A stretch of DNA of 7,407 nucleotides from Treponema sp. (GTDB lineage: Bacteria; Spirochaetota; Spirochaetia; Treponematales; Treponemataceae). Under the pieces are notes generated by a model that searched no databases, was not told the origin of the DNA, and saw only the letters and a list, made by a program, of their open reading frames with translations. The stretch covers positions 1 to 7,407 of the forward strand of contig JAGADS010000292.1 in the NCBI GenBank assembly GCA_017613485.1. The letters run 5' to 3'. The stretch's first letter is position 1, and each line of letters begins with the position of its first letter. This document shows, piece after piece, positions 6,207 to 7,407 of this stretch. Position numbers and translations under genes: made by a program.

Positions 6207-7407
6207 CAGCGGTCTCGTATATCGCAGAATAAACAGTCTCGATTTTGTCATCGTCCAGACTTGAGAATGCAACTCGCAGAGTATGACTGTCTATGGAGAT
6301 GGTTCCAATACCCTTCTCTTCCAGAAGCTTTTTCCTAAGAACCTCGGCATCAATTGTATTCAAATGGAAGGACATGAAATAACCGGAGTTGAACGGCAAA
6401 GCGTAAAGCGCATCACTCTTGTGTGTGCTGACAAAATTCTTTACCATCTGATAGCGTTTTTCAAGAACCTTAAAATATGCGGCTTTCTGTTCCTCAATCT
6501 TGGGATCCTGGAATGCCTTGAGCAGAATATTCTGTGGCGGAGTTGAAGAGCATGACACGGATGAACGGATTGTTCCCATCAGTTTCTTTACAAGTGCATC
6601 GTACTGTTCCTCGCTCATTCCCTTGCATGCAAATGTTATGAAACCACAGCGGAATCCCCATGCAAAATCTTCTTTTGTAGGTCCGTCGATTTTAGCGGCA
6701 AGAACATTCGGGCTAAGGTCGGCAAGATATGCAAACAGAGACTGACGCTCAATCTCTTTTTCATAGGCAAGTCCGAAATATGCGTCATCGCACCATACCA
6801 TCACCTTTACACCCTTGTCTGCAAGCCCCTTTATAAACTCAACAAGGCGCTTAACCTCATCGGTGGTCGGGCTGTAACCTGAAGGATTCTGCGGGAAGTT
6901 AAGGAGAACACGGACAGAACCGGATTTGGCCTCCTCGCTCATTTTCTGCTCAAGTGCATCAATATTGAATTTTCCGTCTTTGAACATCGGGAACTGAATG
7001 AAGCTTGCATTTCGTCTGGCAGATGCAATCAAAACATAATTATCCCAGGATGGATCAGATGCAATAAGTCCCTTTGTCTCATCAAGGAAAAGGTCTGCAA
7101 GATATGAGATTCCGGCGGTAAGACCAGGAACAAGAACCGGCAGTGAAATCGGAATATTTTCAAGACGCGGATTTTTCTTTATGATTGAGTTTTTCCACAA
7201 GGCACGCAAATCAGGATTACCGGCAGTTGGTGCGTATGCAACCAATTCACGTGCACTGAAACCCGGAACTTGATCCTGAATTGATTTTAAAGTCACAGGA
7301 CTACCGCCTATTACAGTCATTCCGATTGTACCGTTGGCAGTCTTACCGAGCTTTTTAGCCTCTCCACTCTGTGCAATGATGCCTTTTGGGAAATAAAGCC
7401 TTTTTCC
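6187..7407 (-). CDS. PLP-dependent class I/II (fold type I) aminotransferase, 5' end off window
   Basis: The frame stays open from the stop at 6187 to the window edge, so the ATG at 7320 is internal; 406 residues are visible. Upstream of 7320 the frame encodes LYFPKGIIAQSGEAKK, which reads as normal enzyme sequence. Hallmarks in order are YAPTAGNPDLR near the substrate entrance, NFPQNPSG with the ring-contacting Asn (codon 6886-6888), WCDDAYFGL with the conserved Asp and Tyr, and DGPTKEDFAWGFR. In the last, the Lys codon at 6673-6675 would form the PLP Schiff base. LRVAFSSL near the end carries the Arg expected to bind the substrate carboxylate. The protein is cytoplasmic and probably transfers amino groups between amino and keto acids; exact substrates cannot be read from the sequence. 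It lies upstream of, and overlaps, the binding-lipoprotein gene, so the two probably share a transcript. Confidence 0.88.
   Translation of the reverse strand, partial: GKRLYFPKGIIAQSGEAKKLGKTANGTIGMTVIGGSPVTLKSIQDQVPGFSARELVAYAPTAGNPDLRALWKNSIIKKNPRLENIPISLPVLVPGLTAGISYLADLFLDETKGLIASDPSWDNYVLIASARRNASFIQFPMFKDGKFNIDALEQKMSEEAKSGSVRVLLNFPQNPSGYSPTTDEVKRLVEFIKGLADKGVKVMVWCDDAYFGLAYEKEIERQSLFAYLADLSPNVLAAKIDGPTKEDFAWGFRCGFITFACKGMSEEQYDALVKKLMGTIRSSVSCSSTPPQNILLKAFQDPKIEEQKAAYFKVLEKRYQMVKNFVSTHKSDALYALPFNSGYFMSFHLNTIDAEVLRKKLLEEKGIGTISIDSHTLRVAFSSLDDDKIETVYSAIYETADELARA

Noticed and set aside
6207..6272. Upstream start of the lipoprotein at 6272
   Set aside because: It would add 22 residues before a complete lipoprotein signal peptide and lies deeper inside the aminotransferase gene.

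Overview
The window looks like a chromosomal segment of a spirochaete, most likely Treponema. The clues are indirect: an Rpn/PDDEXK-type transposase-related protein of the kind abundant in host-associated treponemes, two tandem outer-membrane beta-barrel-like proteins ending in phenylalanine, a moderately AT-rich composition, and ordinary sigma-70-like promoters. The genus is an inference and not proven here.

Layout, left to right: (1) The 3' part of an Rpn-family nuclease/putative transposase gene runs on + (1-495) and enters from outside the window. Its coding sequence carries a cluster of nested inverted repeats that is translated in frame. (2) Two paralogous secreted proteins of about 372 residues lie in tandem on - (587-1705 and 1863-2984). 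Each has its own SD and its own probable promoter, and a probable intrinsic terminator closes the downstream copy (491-553). (3) A short divergent promoter region (about 3015-3101) separates them from a + strand transport unit: a 450-residue ArsB/NhaD/SLC13-type (ion transporter superfamily) permease (3125-4477), followed by a 131-residue protein of unknown function (4533-4928). The SD of the small gene lies in the 3' arm of a long hairpin. (4) A - strand pair meets that unit tail to tail with a 3-base gap: a PLP-dependent class I/II aminotransferase (6187 to the window edge and beyond) and, overlapping its stop codon, a lipoprotein of the extracellular solute-binding type (4932-6206).

The visible themes are envelope and nutrient handling: outer-membrane barrels (likely pores or surface proteins), an inner-membrane anion or ion/H+ permease, and a lipid-anchored binding protein translationally linked to an amino-acid-metabolising enzyme. 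No permease or ATPase for the binding protein is visible.

Several apparent longest-ORF starts are wrong on sequence evidence. The permease starts at 3125 (a GTG at 3095 lies upstream of the expected transcript start), the upstream barrel gene starts at 2984, the small gene at 4533, and the binding protein most likely at 6206. The aminotransferase frame stays open to position 7407. I see no convincing new multi-gene system. The items most worth a second look are the in-frame palindromic segment in the Rpn gene, the SD-sequestering hairpin, the small unknown gene, and the tandem barrel pair. No tRNA, rRNA, CRISPR array or complete insertion sequence was recognised, and no gene-free stretch exceeds 300 bases.
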